Source: Entonaema liquescens (taxonomy: Eukaryota > Ascomycota > Sordariomycetes > Xylariales > Xylariaceae). From it: 64,000 nucleotides of DNA. Shown here one piece after another: positions 22,967-33,422 of this stretch. Under the pieces are notes generated by a model. The model did no database searches, was not told the DNA's origin, and worked only from the letters and a program-made list of their open reading frames with translations. How positions within the stretch are numbered: the first letter of the stretch is position 1; every line of letters begins with the position of its first letter. Both the position numbers and the translations under genes were made by a program. The stretch lies in NCBI GenBank assembly GCA_902805475.1, contig CADCSX010000011.1, positions 684,001 to 748,000 on the forward strand, given 5' to 3'.

Positions 22967-24316
22967 CTGTTAAGTATCATATATACATAAAATAGATAAT
23001 AAATAATTAGAAACATGAGAGATATCGACCAAGAGAGGCACAACTCCCCCAAGGAAATGGGGTCGATACAATATATGAACAGATTGTACGCCGATAACTC
23101 CCAGTCTAATTATACCAAGTGGGCTCGAAGCCACGGAGCCGTAACATAGTGTTGCAGGCAGGGTGACACGTCCTGCCCATTTGGCAGATAGAGAATAGCC
23201 TCATACGGCATTGTGGCTTGCATTCAGAGACACAGGATGAGCCAAGCGACGTCTGCGACTGAAGTAAAATTGTAATAGGAAGAATGTCTCCGAACTTGTA
23301 TGTTTTGCAGGTCTGCAGCGGCTTTTCTTAGGGCTTACTGTTATTTCGAAACATAGCGACGATTCGGGTCCGAGATACACGCGGAGCCCTTGGTTCGGGC
23401 TGCATACCGTGGAATCCCTCTCCCCCAAAATAAGCTCGGTAGGAATCGTTTCAACACTAAATCGAAGACATTCGGATCATCATCCCGAAACAGAAGTTGT
23501 TCGTCCCAACTCATGAGGTTGAGCCGGTGTTACAGATCTGTACCTCATCTAGGAACGGGCCGGCGCCCGTCACCCCATGTGCTAGAAGGTGTGCGGAATC
23601 CTTCCATCGCATAACCCCGAAATGGCATGGTAAGACATCAAACTGACATGATTATACGAGGGAATATATACCTAAAGTTAGTTCTTACCCTCCTTTATTC
23701 AGTGCTCATTCAGGAATTATTTTTTATGGCTCGGCAACCAGATCAGTTGTCAGGAAATCGATGACTTTTCCTTTCTAGTATACCACCAAATTACTAGGAG
23801 GATTCAGCACAACCGATTTTCTTTACTGACATTGAGAATTGTTGGGACCTTATTTTAGTCAAAGCTGAACAGTAGGAAGGCCAGTCTAGATCTTCCCGGC
23901 TTCGAAATTGCGACTAGCTGTCAGCAGCAACCTACAGTACGGGTACTCACGAAACCCCCTAAGACAAAACGGTACCTAATCCGTCGAAAGCATACTAAGA
24001 ACTCTAATATGGTATCAAGGCTAGTACGATTACGAGCACCATCATAAGATTCCCTGCTGACATGTTCGTCCAACGCATAAGGGTTGTTTGACTGGGCAAT
24101 ATGGGCGGTAGGTATGACAAGTATACCTACCGCCCTCGTAGTAGGTCTCCAGAACATCGCACGTATGCGATAATAAACTCAGTTTCAGTATCTATCCTTT
24201 AAGATAGTCTAAGGAACTGAAGTCACGAACGAACGCAAATTTAGCGTTCGAGCTATTCCCAGTGTTCCTCGGGAGTCTCTTAAATGGTGATATCAACTTT
24301 CAGATTCCTATGGGCT
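22967..24316. other. Intergenic
   Basis: Lies between the PTH11-like gene and the 3' end of Rit1. Frames at 23201-23428, 23390-23614 and 23921-24157 show no domain. No gene seen. Confidence 0.5.
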
Positions 24317-25705
24317 TTAGCCCATAAGGTAGCTATTGACACTTTGCAAAGTCGTTCTACTTGGGTTTGCTTCGGGGAAGGCTGTCATGATGCGGCTAAG
24401 CTTGATTCTGATGTCGCTCTTGGTATGACCAGAAAGTTGGGCGTCAGGTTTAAGGTTGCCTTCGCCGTCGAAATTCTGGCATAAGAGCGCAAGAGCTATC
24501 CCAACCGACAAGTCCTTCCCGGTCTCACAAGCGATCAAAATACGCCTTTGCTCGGAGGAGCTCGCGCCTAGATCCTCCGAGGCAAGACTGGGATCGGGTT
24601 TTCGCTCTAGGAATTGACGCACGAAATCATTGATGCTGGGGAGGGCTAGGCGAAGATTGCGACTAGCAATTTTATGCTTACCTACACCAACTTCCATGAG
24701 TGATGGGCTCTTAACCCAGGTACTTGGATCTGTAGTTTTGGAATAGATAGCAACCATGCAGGTTGACAAGGAAGGGGGTTCAGTAAGTGGTAAACAGCCG
24801 ACCAATAACGATGGCGCGATTTCTCTAGGACCTGGCGCATTTATATCAGCGGCTTGATGTACGACCAAGGAGCGTACAAGTTCGGGTAAATCTGGCTCGG
24901 GAGTGGACAAAAGAGCGTCCTCATGGCGCCAGAAAACTGGCGGGGTTAATCCCAGGGCCCAGTTCTCGGTGTCATCGCCGGCGCCTTGAATGTACCCTCC
25001 TTCACTCATTTCCCCACCAAGAACTCGACGCGAGCTAGTACAACAGATGACGGGGTGGAAGTCATCAAATACATGGTCTGTCGGGACGAGTTGTGATTCT
25101 TGAGTAACCCACATAGGCCTAAGTGGCTTCTTCAGTTCCGTGCGTAAGGTATCCATATTGATACCGAGCTCTTTAAGCGAAGCCACATGCTCAGGAATTC
25201 TTGCTTCTATCTGGGCATGTTCAGACCGCGATACCGTGTTCGGAGGAGTGTAGAGCTCATGAAATGCTGGTGCTTCTGGAAACAAAATGTGGTTCAGAAC
25301 ACAGCACCAAATCGGCACTGTTTTGCTGAGAGCATCAGGCATCCGTTTACCTCTCCGCGTTGAGTCCACAATAATGCAGCCATCATTTGAACCGATGATG
25401 CCCAATAGGTTCAAGTTCAATCGTCGCGTGCTGAATCTCCACTGGCCCGTGTGGCCATCCGTGCTTTTAAAATAAGCAGACCCAGCTTTGTTAGCGGGTG
25501 GAATATACCAGCTACCACAGCGCTCGTTGGCAATCAGTGGACGGGCGAATGCAGCCGCCACCTCGGATACGAAATCTGCATCTTCCCGTATGGAGCGGAG
25601 ACGGTTGGTAATGGAGAGGTTTGATCTTTTAAGATCGCTAAGGATGCGCGAGAAATTATGATTTGCTTGCGGCGAAAAGACAAGCTCTGATGTAGCTGTA
25701 GCCAT
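24317..25705 (-). CDS. rit1: Initiator tRNA 2'-O-ribosyl phosphate transferase (Rit1)
   Basis: A single exon of 462 residues. Rit1 signatures include LIANERCGSWYIPP near residue 57, AYFKSTDGHTGQWRFSTRRL, GCIIVDSTRRGKRMPDALSK, TVPIWCCVLN, and a C-terminal phosphatase-like block ILIACETGKDLSVGIALALL. The enzyme adds a phosphoribosyl group from PRPP to position 64 of initiator tRNA-Met, which keeps it out of elongation; this is established for yeast Rit1. Length matches fungal homologues (about 450-500). The start MATATSELVF is followed by FSRILSDLKRSNLSITNRLR, typical of the N-terminus. It acts in the cytoplasm. The next gene, a coiled-coil protein on the same strand, ends 589 bases upstream. 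No defects are seen. Confidence 0.93.
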   Translation of the reverse strand: MATATSELVFSPQANHNFSRILSDLKRSNLSITNRLRSIREDADFVSEVAAAFARPLIANERCGSWYIPPANKAGSAYFKSTDGHTGQWRFSTRRLNLNLLGIIGSNDGCIIVDSTRRGKRMPDALSKTVPIWCCVLNHILFPEAPAFHELYTPPNTVSRSEHAQIEARIPEHVASLKELGINMDTLRTELKKPLRPMWVTQESQLVPTDHVFDDFHPVICCTSSRRVLGGEMSEGGYIQGAGDDTENWALGLTPPVFWRHEDALLSTPEPDLPELVRSLVVHQAADINAPGPREIAPSLLVGCLPLTEPPSLSTCMVAIYSKTTDPSTWVKSPSLMEVGVGKHKIASRNLRLALPSINDFVRQFLERKPDPSLASEDLGASSSEQRRILIACETGKDLSVGIALALLCQNFDGEGNLKPDAQLSGHTKSDIRIKLSRIMTAFPEANPSRTTLQSVNSYLMG

Positions 25706-26293
25706 ATAAATATAGAGAGGGAAAGAGAAACAGAAGAAGCAAGAAATGTATATCCAAGTGTCAATGTTTATAAGTCTCTAGTTGTGAAATATCTAGCTAG
25801 CCAAGGAGCAAAAGGTAATGGATGATGTGCAATGAAGATGAACCAACAAGGAGATTCGTCAGTAGTATTGAAACAAGGGTTTAAAAAGCGGGCCCTCAAG
25901 ATTCTGCAGAAGCTTAAAGATTATCACAAGATGCATGAATCACATGCAAAAATCCACCTATCGATAAGATTCCAAAACATGGCAGATAGATAAAAATTTA
26001 CCATTCGAAATAATTCACATCTTCGTGTAATTTGAAACATGTGCAATTCAATAGAAATGCTAGTTGCGCTGATTAATCTATTATTTTCCGTCCCAATATG
26101 AGGCATCTATTCTATACCGATTTCAGGGAACACCATAACAATGTAGTTCCAATCCCCATCGTGTGGTGCGCAAAGAAATTCGCGATTGTGACAGTCTCAC
26201 TTCGGTACTGACCATCATCCGCTTCACCGTACATCCCACTTAACTTCCTCCGCTAACGCCGCCTTGCGCCATACCCGGACTCTCGCATTACTT
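25706..26293. other. Intergenic
   Basis: Upstream region of Rit1 and downstream region of the coiled-coil gene. No domain-bearing frame and no clear TATA box. Confidence 0.5.
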
Positions 26294-27472
26294 CTAGCAG
26301 ATGACGTCCGCCTTCACAAGGACCACGTAGTCGGCTTCCTTCTTCAGTAGACACGGCGAGATAATCATGTCTACAATCGTGGTGGTTCCGAGATGACTTC
26401 TCACTTGCATCGTTGCTTCTTGGAACGCGAATCCGCGCGTGCGCTCACTCCCGGGCTTATCCGACATCAAAGCCAAATATCGCGAACGGGCTAGTATAGT
26501 GCTGAGTTCCGCCGCTGCTGTGACAATGTCGGTAAGAGACTTCGTCAGTGCTTCCGTGTCGACCCCCGTCGCGAATTGCGTAGTAGCGTCTAATATTTTC
26601 TTTGTCACGTCGCTCGCGACAGAGGGGTCGGGCTTGCAAGCTTTGTTCAACAGCTGTGCCGTGTGTATTCGCCAACCCTCGAATTCCGCGTCCGACGTAT
26701 TAGTCAGGAAGAAGCGCCCCAGTTTCGTAGCCATATCGCCGTGTTCCTTGCCCCACACGCGACAGTATTTATTCAGCAGACACGTGTACAAATATCTCCA
26801 GATGAGCGCCCGGAAGATATAGGAAATAAGGTCGCCGTTGGTCACGTAGCTCTTCCAGTGCTTCGACAGATGGTCGAACTCTTCTTTGGACTTTTCCGGC
26901 ACCAGCTTTGGCTGAATCGTCTCGTTGAACCTATCCAACGAAAGTGTTCGGATCTGTTCCCGTAGATTCTCCCAGCGTTCTATAACTTGATCATCCGTGA
27001 CGTCGCAAGTGTCTACAGCATCAAAACTACATCTTCGGGAATGCAGTTGCCGCTGCAATGATTCACAGAGTTCCGTCTTCTCTGTTAGCTTATTCGTGAT
27101 ATCTGTAAACTTAGATTCGATATCTTGCATTCGCGATCGGGTGACTACGATTGTTTCGTTATCCCCTTCCTGCGCGACCGGGCTATCGCCTTCTGATTCT
27201 TCCCTGAGGAGTGAAGCTAACGAGAGTCTCTTCGCATGCTGTTTGTTCCCCTGGGCAAGCAGCAGCTTTTCGCCCCCTTCAGGAGCTCCATTTGCCTGGC
27301 GTAATCGTCGAACTTCGGCTTCAAGCTGTTGCTGCTTTGCTTCAAAACTCTGCTTCTGCTGTGCCCAAGCGTTTTGTGCCGCGGCATGATCTGCTCGTAG
27401 CTGTCTGACTTGCAATATTTTATCCGTGAGCGCACCTTGCGTCTCAGAGAGCTGACTTCGTAAGGCATCCAT
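26294..27472 (-). CDS. Coiled-coil protein of unknown function (tandem member A)
   Basis: A single exon of 392 residues. Residues 1-60 form a heptad-rich helix (QQKQSFEAKQQQLEAEVRRL), a linker follows, and a second helix spans roughly residues 110-150 (VTRSRMQDIESKFTDITNKL). The remainder is an alpha-helical domain with aromatic landmarks: VIERWENLREQIRTLSLDRF, FRALIWRYLYTCLL, FEGWRIHTAQLLN and a terminal VDMIISPCLLK. I recognise no named domain. The same landmarks occur in the same order in the neighbouring gene at 28262-29769, so the two are probably an old tandem duplication. There is no signal peptide or membrane segment, so a cytosolic or nuclear location is likely. Codon use and a long clean frame support a real gene; the function is unknown. 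Confidence 0.8.
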   Translation of the reverse strand: MDALRSQLSETQGALTDKILQVRQLRADHAAAQNAWAQQKQSFEAKQQQLEAEVRRLRQANGAPEGGEKLLLAQGNKQHAKRLSLASLLREESEGDSPVAQEGDNETIVVTRSRMQDIESKFTDITNKLTEKTELCESLQRQLHSRRCSFDAVDTCDVTDDQVIERWENLREQIRTLSLDRFNETIQPKLVPEKSKEEFDHLSKHWKSYVTNGDLISYIFRALIWRYLYTCLLNKYCRVWGKEHGDMATKLGRFFLTNTSDAEFEGWRIHTAQLLNKACKPDPSVASDVTKKILDATTQFATGVDTEALTKSLTDIVTAAAELSTILARSRYLALMSDKPGSERTRGFAFQEATMQVRSHLGTTTIVDMIISPCLLKKEADYVVLVKADVIC

Positions 27473-28261
27473 GATGAAGGTTGGGTAAGATACTAAGATT
27501 ACTTAGTGATGATTTGTGGAAGATAATAATTCCGAAAGCGGGTTATCTGGGGTTAATATTTTTTTTGATCTGGTCCAGTACCTATTACGTTGTTTTATTG
27601 AGATGCTCTGCGCTTTATTGGCGTGGATTCTCTGTGGTCTTTGTTACGAAATGAGTTTATACTGTACAAACACCGTAGGTAACGACCAGAAACCTACCGA
27701 AGAATCGCGTCAAGATACCTGAAGTATCCTTTTTTCAATCTCTCAATGAAAAGATACTTCACGTTCAATCCCTCATAACTTTGCCATTATTGAATAACCC
27801 CGATCCAACCTTTAACAGCTTCAATTCAATGGTCTCTGCTTAATATGATTATTTACTGGATTTCTTTTTTGTTTTCAATTTGGTTGAAAAATAAGCTTAT
27901 GAAAAGAGGTCTGTTAGCAGGGCTCGGCTTCGGGTCGGCACCTGTTTCAACGTTAGGTTTTCTTTGCCCATTAGCTACCGCCTTCTCGCCCCATTAAAAT
28001 CATTCCGCAGACATATTGGAAGCAACGCTCTAGATTCTGTTAGGTACCTAGGTATCTATCTACCTAGTAATTACATGTGACGCTATGCGCGGTGTATCCT
28101 CGATGTCTCATCAAGCAAATACCTTAGGTAATTCGTAGACTACCCACCTCGAATGTGAGTGAAGGGTTCGGGCATCTCTCACGGACCGCCCGTAATTACC
28201 TGTCCCGAATTGTCAAGCTCGTCAAGTAATCCCCGGAATATACTATCGCGCCTCTAATCAA
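27473..28261. other. Intergenic between the two coiled-coil genes
   Basis: Contains TACCTAGGTA words near 28040-28070. The frame at 27516-27722 (+) is rich in Leu and Cys but lies against the start of member A, with no extension by splicing; I do not call it a gene. Confidence 0.5.
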
Positions 28262-29769
28262 TCAAGTCCCGTATCCCTTAGCCCGTCCAGCTTTCATTTC
28301 TTTGTATTCGTCGGAATCCACGAAGTTCACTCCGTTCTTGTAAAGTACTTTTGCTTTCTGAACAACAGCCATATGTTCGACGCTAGAATTCCAAGGCTTA
28401 AAATATTTGATCAAGGCTGGAGATATTACGAGCTCCACGGTATCGCTGTCATCTATACTTGCGCTATATATCGTCATCCAGTCGTCATCGTAGGGTTGCG
28501 ATATATCACGAGCCTCAGAGTGACTCTTTCTCATGATTTCAACCCGAGTGCTGAAACGATTGATATCTCGGGCTATCGATAATGCAAGCTCGAGGATCTT
28601 TTCGATATCTGACTCGACTTCGTGTTTCAGCTTGCTCTTCTTTTCTTCCACGATGAAAGTTTCAAGCAGTCCTGAGAGTCCTTCTTGAAGCTCTTTACGC
28701 TTTGCATCGTCCACCTCGCAATCATGGAGTATTTGGGCGGTGAGCGCTCGCCAGGTATTAAGGCGCTCAGTGATACCACCGAATTTCCCGGCTAAGCAAG
28801 TGTTAGGTCTCAGAAACAGTCTTGAGAATATTCCAGAATCTACTTACCTTGAAATTCGCCTAAGAAGGACCCAATCTCATCACCCTTGCTTCGTAACTTA
28901 AGAGGATTCTCCAAGAATTCGGTGCATAGAAAATGCCATATGAGAGCCTCAAATAGAAGTTTTGCATATGACTTATTTTTAAGAAACTTGTGAGGTGGTA
29001 TCTCCGACATCTCTTTAAGCTTCTTTTCAACGTGCTCTGGTATAGTATCTCCATCAAATACACTAACGAGGTTGAGCTGAACGAATGAGGTAATAGTACC
29101 ACACAGACGCCCGAATTGAGACTGTAGTCCATCGAAACACTCCCATCCAAGAACTTTTACCGTTGCTCTTTCGAGTTGTTCTTCCGCATGATCGAGTGCT
29201 ATCGTTCTGATTTCGAGCTCTCTCTTCGTGGAATCAAGCTCAAGTTTAGTGGATTCCACCTTATGTATCGCAGAAGTTAAATCAATCTTGGTTGATACAA
29301 GCTCGTTGTCCGCCGCCTTAAGTTGGCGTTCTAGCTTTGCAATGGTGAGCTTCTGCTTTTTAGCAAGTTGAGCATCTTCAGTAGGGTCGACTTGGTCACG
29401 CTGTCGCTTATTCCGTGGTTCTACTGCTGCTTTGGATTCGGGATTCTTATCGGCGGTGTTTGCTTTTTTGCTCGAGTGACCTTCGGCTGCGTCATCACCC
29501 TGGCCACGTTTCCGTTTCTTGACATTCACGGTTTTCTGTTCCGGCTGAACGCTCTTGACTACGCGTCTTGGCCTCTTCGCCACTTGAAGGTCTTCGCTTG
29601 GGTTTTCTTTCTGGTTGCGCTTCCTCTTTTTACCATCATCGCTAATGCTATCTTCCGAATCCGAAAGAGACGTGGGTGCGGTTGACGTAGAAGATACCCT
29701 CGAATTCAATTTGGATGACACAGCTGAGGGTGTATCAGAGGAGACGGTTATGGGCGAACTAGAAGACAT
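28262..29769 (-). CDS. Coiled-coil protein of unknown function (tandem member B)
   Basis: Two exons, 29769-28848 and 28791-28262, with a 56-nt intron (GTAAGT...CTTAG), give 483 residues. The N-terminal 110 residues are Ser-rich and then strongly basic with several nuclear-localisation-like clusters (KKRKRNQK, KRPRR, KKRKRGQ, NKRQRDQ). A long coiled coil follows (about 130-210, repeated STKLELDSTKRELEI-type heptads). The C-terminal helical domain carries FEALIWHFLCTEFL, LNTWRALTAQILH and VELVISPALIKYF, matching FRALIWRYLYTCLL, FEGWRIHTAQLLN and VDMIISPCLLK of member A in order and spacing. The predicted location is nuclear. No catalytic motif is visible. The upstream region carries a (GGTAGT)10 microsatellite about 115 bases from the start codon. 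The gene is divergent from the Hsp70-like pseudogene. Confidence 0.8.
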
Positions 29770-30620
29770 GATTCCAGTTGACTTGGATGATATTGTCGAA
29801 GACGATTTAGAAGATATGGTTGCGGATGGTGCGAGTAGTTAAACCTAAGTGATTGACAAAAGGTAGGTAGGCGGGTAGGTGGGTGGTAATGGTAGTGGTA
29901 GTGGTAGTGGTAGTGGTAGTGGTAGTGGTAGTGGTAGTGGTAGTGGTAGTGGTAATGGTAGTGGTAATGGCAATGGCAATGATTCCCGTAACTGGGAAAG
30001 AAGGAAGTTTTTGTTTCGTGCTAGGAAATTTTTCCGTTGGAGGTAATGTGTTGCGAGAAATGTGGCCTTAACTCTTGGTCTGTGATGATATCAGTAAGAT
30101 GGGAAGGTGGGATGAACTGTCAGGTAAGGCAGTAGCAATAGGTTTTTATGGAAGTAGCACTTGTGGCCTACTAAACTTTTATCGACAAATTAAGTACCTA
30201 GGTAGGTAGTTGTGGGGATTCAGTGTAGGTTGCTTTTGATTTGGTTGATTTTGAAGGGAAGGAGCCATCAATACTTGGGATGTTCACGCGGTAGAAGTTT
30301 TGCACTACCCTAAGTAAAGTACGGCAGTTGCGCACAGGCTGAGGCAGTACCTTCCCTTGTAATTACCTACCTACCTGGGTACTTGTAAAGAATATATAAA
30401 TTAGTGGCTTAATCTGATGTCAAACTATTCTCGATTCCTTCCATCCCATCTAATACTACAGGTATTTTATTGCCCCTTCTCTTTTTAAATACCTTGGTAC
30501 TTAGAGCCATCAAACTACCCATTAGGTAGATATCCCTTATCGACCCCTGCATCTTAGTTAAGTATACTCCCTTGAGTAATACTAAAGATACCTATTATCT
30601 TCATCACGCATCGGTTAATC
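29770..30620. other. Intergenic between divergent genes
   Basis: Shared upstream region of coiled-coil member B (-) and the Hsp70-like gene (+). It includes the hexanucleotide repeat (29885-29980) and TACCTAGGTA words near 30190-30210 and 30360-30380. Confidence 0.55.
29885..29980. repeat. (GGTAGT)10 microsatellite with variant units
   Basis: Ten perfect GGTAGT units (29891-29950), flanked by GGTAAT and GGCAAT variants. Its three frames read as Val, Ser-Gly and Trp runs, so the plus-strand frame across it is an artefact. Confidence 0.95.
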
Positions 30621-32739
30621 ATGGACCTATTCAAACCGGTAGACTATTCCAAAGATTGGAATTATGGAGGCTTTGTGATCGGAATCGACATGGGGACAAC
30701 GTGAGTAGTACGCCATCTCTAGCCTCCCCATTTACTCATCTTCTTTTCGTTAGGTATTCTGGAGTTACGTATAGCTTCCACAAGAAAAGTCTCCCGAATG
30801 ATCAGACTGCCCCCTTACATATTTCCCTATGGCCTGGCTCTATGAGCTATGACGCGTCGGATATAAAGGTCCCATCGAAGATCTCTTATGATAGGGATGG
30901 AGGTGTTTCTTGGGGTCTGGAAACCGAAGGCAGATAAAACACCATCTCATGGTTCAAGTTACTACTAGTAGATGACAAGGATCTACACCCTGAAATCAAC
31001 GAGTCAGAGGGCATCCGGGAAGCAAGACGTATTATAGGCGTCCTAGGTAAAAGCCCTATCGAGGTTGTTGGGGACTTCCTAGGAAAGATCTTTGAACATG
31101 TAATTACTTACATGGGCCGAGAGAAGGGCGACAACTTCGTAAAGGACAACCCTTTCCACGTCATTATTACGGTACCAGCAATTTGGAGAGGAAGTGCACT
31201 AGAACGAATGCAAAAGGCCTTGGAGTTATCCGGGATCCTCAGTGATCGTGATGGTCAGGTCCCGAAAACAACATATAGGTTTGTCACCGAACCGGAGGCA
31301 GCTGCCTTAGCAACAGCCACTGAGTTGAAAAAATGGGATACACTTCTTCCTGGGAGCTCGTTCGTCGTTGCAGACCTCGGAGGAGGAACTGCCGTACGTC
31401 CATCAACAGCCTTTTGTGTTTAATGTCTAATACTTATTCAAACAGGATGTCATAAGCTACGTGGTGAATAGCAATGAGCCATTTGAGCTTCGGGAGATAG
31501 TCGAAGGCGATGGCGCCCTTTGCGGCTCAGTATTTCTTGATCAGTCATTTAGTGTGGCCATGAAGAAGAAAGTTCTTGACCAAGATGGTCGAAACTGGGA
31601 TGAACTCCACTACCTGGAGAAGAAAACGATCATCGATATCTGGCAACGTTTCACGAGAGGAATGTATGCTACTCTGGCAGATGGGTCTCTCTATATTAAT
31701 CTTGGGCCGAGATTCGGTGCAAAACAAGGTGGAGATGTTACATTTCGCTTCTCGCGGTTCGTAAACCACTTCAGAATACTTGGAAAAGCTTGCTTACCCG
31801 TTTATATATAGCGATGAGATCTCCAGCATTTTCCAAGCTGTGATGCCTACCATTGAAGCCCTGGTCGAACGTCAAGTCAATAGCATTCAAGAGAAGACGT
31901 TACGACTTCCAAAGGTAAGCTACACAGTCTGTTTTCTCTACATCTATCCTGCCAAGTGGTTCGTGCTTATATTACATCAATATATGTCTGACTGGAAGTG
32001 TAGATTATCTTACTAGTTGGAGGGTTTGGACAGTGTCCATACATATTCGAATCATTGAAGAGGAAATATTCCGGGACAATCATCGTTGTTCAGGAAAGGG
32101 GAATCTATCCACGGGCTGCAATATCCAAAGGTGCTGTGATGTGTGGAACGCAACAGCAAGTTTTGATACGCTCCCGGGTTGCCAGATATAGTTACGGATA
32201 TTTTTTAAACAAGCCGTTTCAGCAAGGAACCCATAATATGGAGGACCGGTTCTATGATAAAGCGAGGCACTGCTATATGGCCAAGGATCAAATAGAGTGG
32301 ATCGTGAAACGGGTGAGTCAAACTATGCATTCCTCTTACTAACAACTATATCATGTAATTGCTAACTGTTATGAAGGGAGACAACATCGAAACTCAAGGA
32401 AATAAAGTCAAAGAATATGATGTACGATTCAGTTCTTCCGCCCGGGGATTCCAAACCTCCAATGAGGTGATCTACGAGTCGAAAAGTGTTCATCCTTCGA
32501 ATAGAAAAGCTGAACTATGGGACGAAGATGGTTTCCAGGTAGCGTCAAACATTTTAATCCGGACACCAGTCCCCGTTGAACAGCTACCCAAGGTACGACA
32601 GGGAGGGGAATAGTGGTTTCTCTTCGCATATGATCTTGAGGTGGAGGTTGTCGGCAAATCTATCCTGTTTACCGCCAAATGGGCGCAGGATAAGTCGGTG
32701 GAGGTAGCGAAACAAAGCTTAAACATCATCGTCGGATAG
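30621..32739 (+). pseudogene. Hsp70-like ATPase gene with two in-frame stops
   Basis: Six exons can be spliced: 30621-30700, 30754-31393, 31446-31756, 31812-31914, 32004-32312 and 32377-32739. They give a continuous frame of 601 positions apart from TAA at 30935-30937 and TAG at 32611-32613. The actin-fold ATPase motifs are intact: phosphate-1 loop GIDMGTTYSGVTYSF, ITVPAIWRGSALERMQKAL, phosphate-2 DLGGGTADVISYVV and adenosine-binding LLVGGFGQCPYIFESLKRKY. This is the divergent fungal Hsp70-like family of roughly 600 residues, often expanded in Pezizomycotina and of unknown role; it lacks a canonical substrate-binding domain. Sequence flanking both stops still matches the family (ISWFKLLLVDDKDL; WFLFAYDLEVEV), so damage is recent or the bases are wrong. 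Either stop could derive from a CAA or CAG codon by one C-to-T change, compatible with repeat-induced point mutation. The third intron has a weak GTTCGT donor. Confidence 0.8.
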
Positions 32740-33422
32740 CAGGCTATCGGAAAATGGGGATAGGATACGTTCCAGGGGTTTGGCAGGTTTAGGTGACCTC
32801 TCAATGGCCAGTTGGCTATGGTACAAACAACTTCAATCTATCAGATTTGGGTTGTACTATAGTCATCGGAGGTGCTAGGGATAGGCACCATTCGACAATT
32901 GTGTTTGATTACGCCATATAGAGACTATTCTCTCACGGCACGATACGTATTGTTCTTTTTCTCAAGATAGTAAATGCGATTTGATTTTTGCGCTATCTCG
33001 TTGGTGTCGCTAGCAGCCAGCAGCGAGCAGTGGTAGAGTGATGTGGTAAAAGAGCACGTGACTGAAATGACTAACCATTTTCAGTAGTTAACCTATATAT
33101 ATCGATATTATAGGTAATGAAAGAATATGTAGGTAACGGAGCAAGTTATCCGTATTAAATACTTACATGTAGGTAGGTACCTGTGGGGTTAGTTTAAACT
33201 AATACTCGCCTTCAAAGCTCCACGCCACCAGCCCACCTTTCTCTACGTGTATCCTTATCGTCCAACCGACATTTTAATCTGCCTACCTAGATACTCGGAT
33301 ACGCACATCGAATTCCCCCCTCCTCCTCCTTCCTCATCTGTCGAATCGGTACCTACAAATCCATCCAACTTTATGGTTTTCTATTCTCGAATATCAGATC
33401 GCCTCCGCCTCTCATTACCGGC
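32740..33422. other. Intergenic, upstream of mgm1
   Basis: Contains TACCTAGGTA words near 33165-33185 and 33280-33290, and a CT-rich stretch at 33315-33345 typical of a fungal transcription start region. No gene seen. Confidence 0.5.

Noticed and set aside
27516..27722. 68-codon plus-strand frame with a membrane-like stretch
   Set aside because: Non-ATG start, no family resemblance, and it lies against the start region of coiled-coil member A.
29368..29842. Plus-strand frames antisense to coiled-coil member B
   Set aside because: Hydrophobic and acidic products are mirror images of the Lys/Arg-rich coding strand.
29883..30071. 62-codon frame made mostly of valine
   Set aside because: It is a translation of the GGTAGT microsatellite.
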